From NCBI GenBank assembly GCA_031282355.1, contig JAITDW010000001.1, positions 62,001-126,000 on the forward strand: a stretch of 64,000 bases of DNA. Reading direction: 5' to 3'. Every line of letters begins with the position of its first letter. Positions within the stretch are counted from its first letter, which is position 1. Below, one piece after another: positions 63,747-64,000 of this stretch. The stretch is from Candidatus Endomicrobiellum neotermitis (lineage in GTDB: Bacteria; Elusimicrobiota; Endomicrobiia; Endomicrobiales; Endomicrobiaceae). Position numbers and translations under genes: made by a program. Under the pieces are notes generated by a model that was not told the DNA's origin, searched no databases, and worked only from the letters and a program-made list of their open reading frames with translations.

Positions 63747-64000
63747 ATGTTTTTAGAAAAATTAAAATTATTGAATATTCAATTTCTAGAAATTGAGCAA
63801 AAACTTAGTTGTTATGACATTGCTTCAAACAACAAAGAATATAAAGAGTTTGCAAGAAAATATTTTCATCTTCGTCCATTTGCTGAAAAATATATGCAAT
63901 ATTTGAAGCTTTTAAATGATATAGAAGATATTGAAGAATTAAAAAAATCAAAAGATATTGGAATAAAAGAAATGGCTCTCCTAGAGCATAAAGAACTCGT
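63747..64000 (+). CDS. prfA: Peptide chain release factor 1, N-terminal part (cut by window edge)
   Basis: My translation from the ATG at 63747 begins MFLEKLKLLNIQFLEIEQKLSCYD and continues to the window end (about 84 residues). The helical pattern and the EYKEFARKYFHLRPFAEKY stretch match domain 1 of RF1/RF2. Position after rpmE favours RF1. The GGQ and PxT motifs lie outside the window, so RF1 versus RF2 is not proven. The gene is absent from the ORF track because it has no stop here. Confidence 0.85.
   Translation, partial: MFLEKLKLLNIQFLEIEQKLSCYDIASNNKEYKEFARKYFHLRPFAEKYMQYLKLLNDIEDIEELKKSKDIGIKEMALLEHKEL

Noticed and set aside
1-64000. CRISPR arrays, insertion sequences, prophage or defence genes
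   Set aside because: I looked for regularly spaced repeats, transposase or recombinase motifs and known defence proteins and saw none. The window is housekeeping plus one catabolic operon.

Overview
This window is a compact, very AT-rich, gene-dense bacterial segment with short intergenic gaps, many 4-base gene overlaps and most genes on the minus strand. The gene set is almost entirely housekeeping, with one catabolic operon. Low GC, a meso-diaminopimelate-type MurE, gene order, a complete glucuronate pathway and at least two decayed genes fit a host-restricted or endosymbiotic lineage. My best guess is an Endomicrobium-like member of the Elusimicrobiota (termite-gut flagellate symbionts). 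That is inferred from gene content; no marker phylogeny was done.

Layout. 1-8157 (minus): a division and cell-wall cluster read rsmH, ftsL, ftsI, murE, murF, mraY, murD, with murD running off the left edge. 8250-9558 (minus): RNase P RNA, a zinc-ribbon coiled-coil protein and two tRNAs. 9647-13414 (minus): priA, a family-4 uracil-DNA glycosylase, rpoZ, gmk, tRNA-Pro. 13616-15128: hisG and a CvpA-like membrane protein (minus), then tRNA-Ala (plus). 15143-18339 (minus): iron module of a DtxR-type regulator, FeoA, FeoB and a small Cys-rich membrane protein. 18527-18706 (plus): a 59-residue lipoprotein absent from the ORF track. 18881-20795 (minus): rplU, rpmA, obgE. 20930-22120 (plus): an aminotransferase.

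22132-32539 (minus): xthA, a Nudix hydrolase, an M20 amidohydrolase, a decayed nnr-like gene beside acpS, glmS, glmM, folP, folE, ftsH. An hpt remnant lies between ftsH and tilS. 32786-39723 (minus): tilS, radA, alr, dnaB, rplI, rpsR, ssb, rpsF. 40034-43473 (plus): ispD, ispF, cysS, rlmB. 43498-50371 (minus): a six-gene glucuronate operon. 50636-52711 (plus): a UvrD/PcrA helicase. 52755-63174 (minus): gatB, gatA, corA, gatC, pheT, pheS, rplT, rpmI, infC, tRNA-Val, ychF. 63409-64000 (plus): rpmE and the start of prfA.

How the genes work together. The uronate operon encodes uptake (ExuT) and the route glucuronate, fructuronate, mannonate, 2-keto-3-deoxygluconate, its 6-phosphate, then pyruvate plus glyceraldehyde-3-phosphate. 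The glmS and glmM products feed UDP-GlcNAc synthesis for the Mur enzymes. The Feo module supplies ferrous iron under a likely metal-dependent repressor whose promoter carries a perfect inverted repeat. I found no CRISPR array, insertion sequence, prophage or defence system. The most noteworthy items are the two gene remnants, the operator-like structure at the dtxR promoter, the unannotated lipoprotein with a nearby structured element, and a tRNA-Val with C at position 33.
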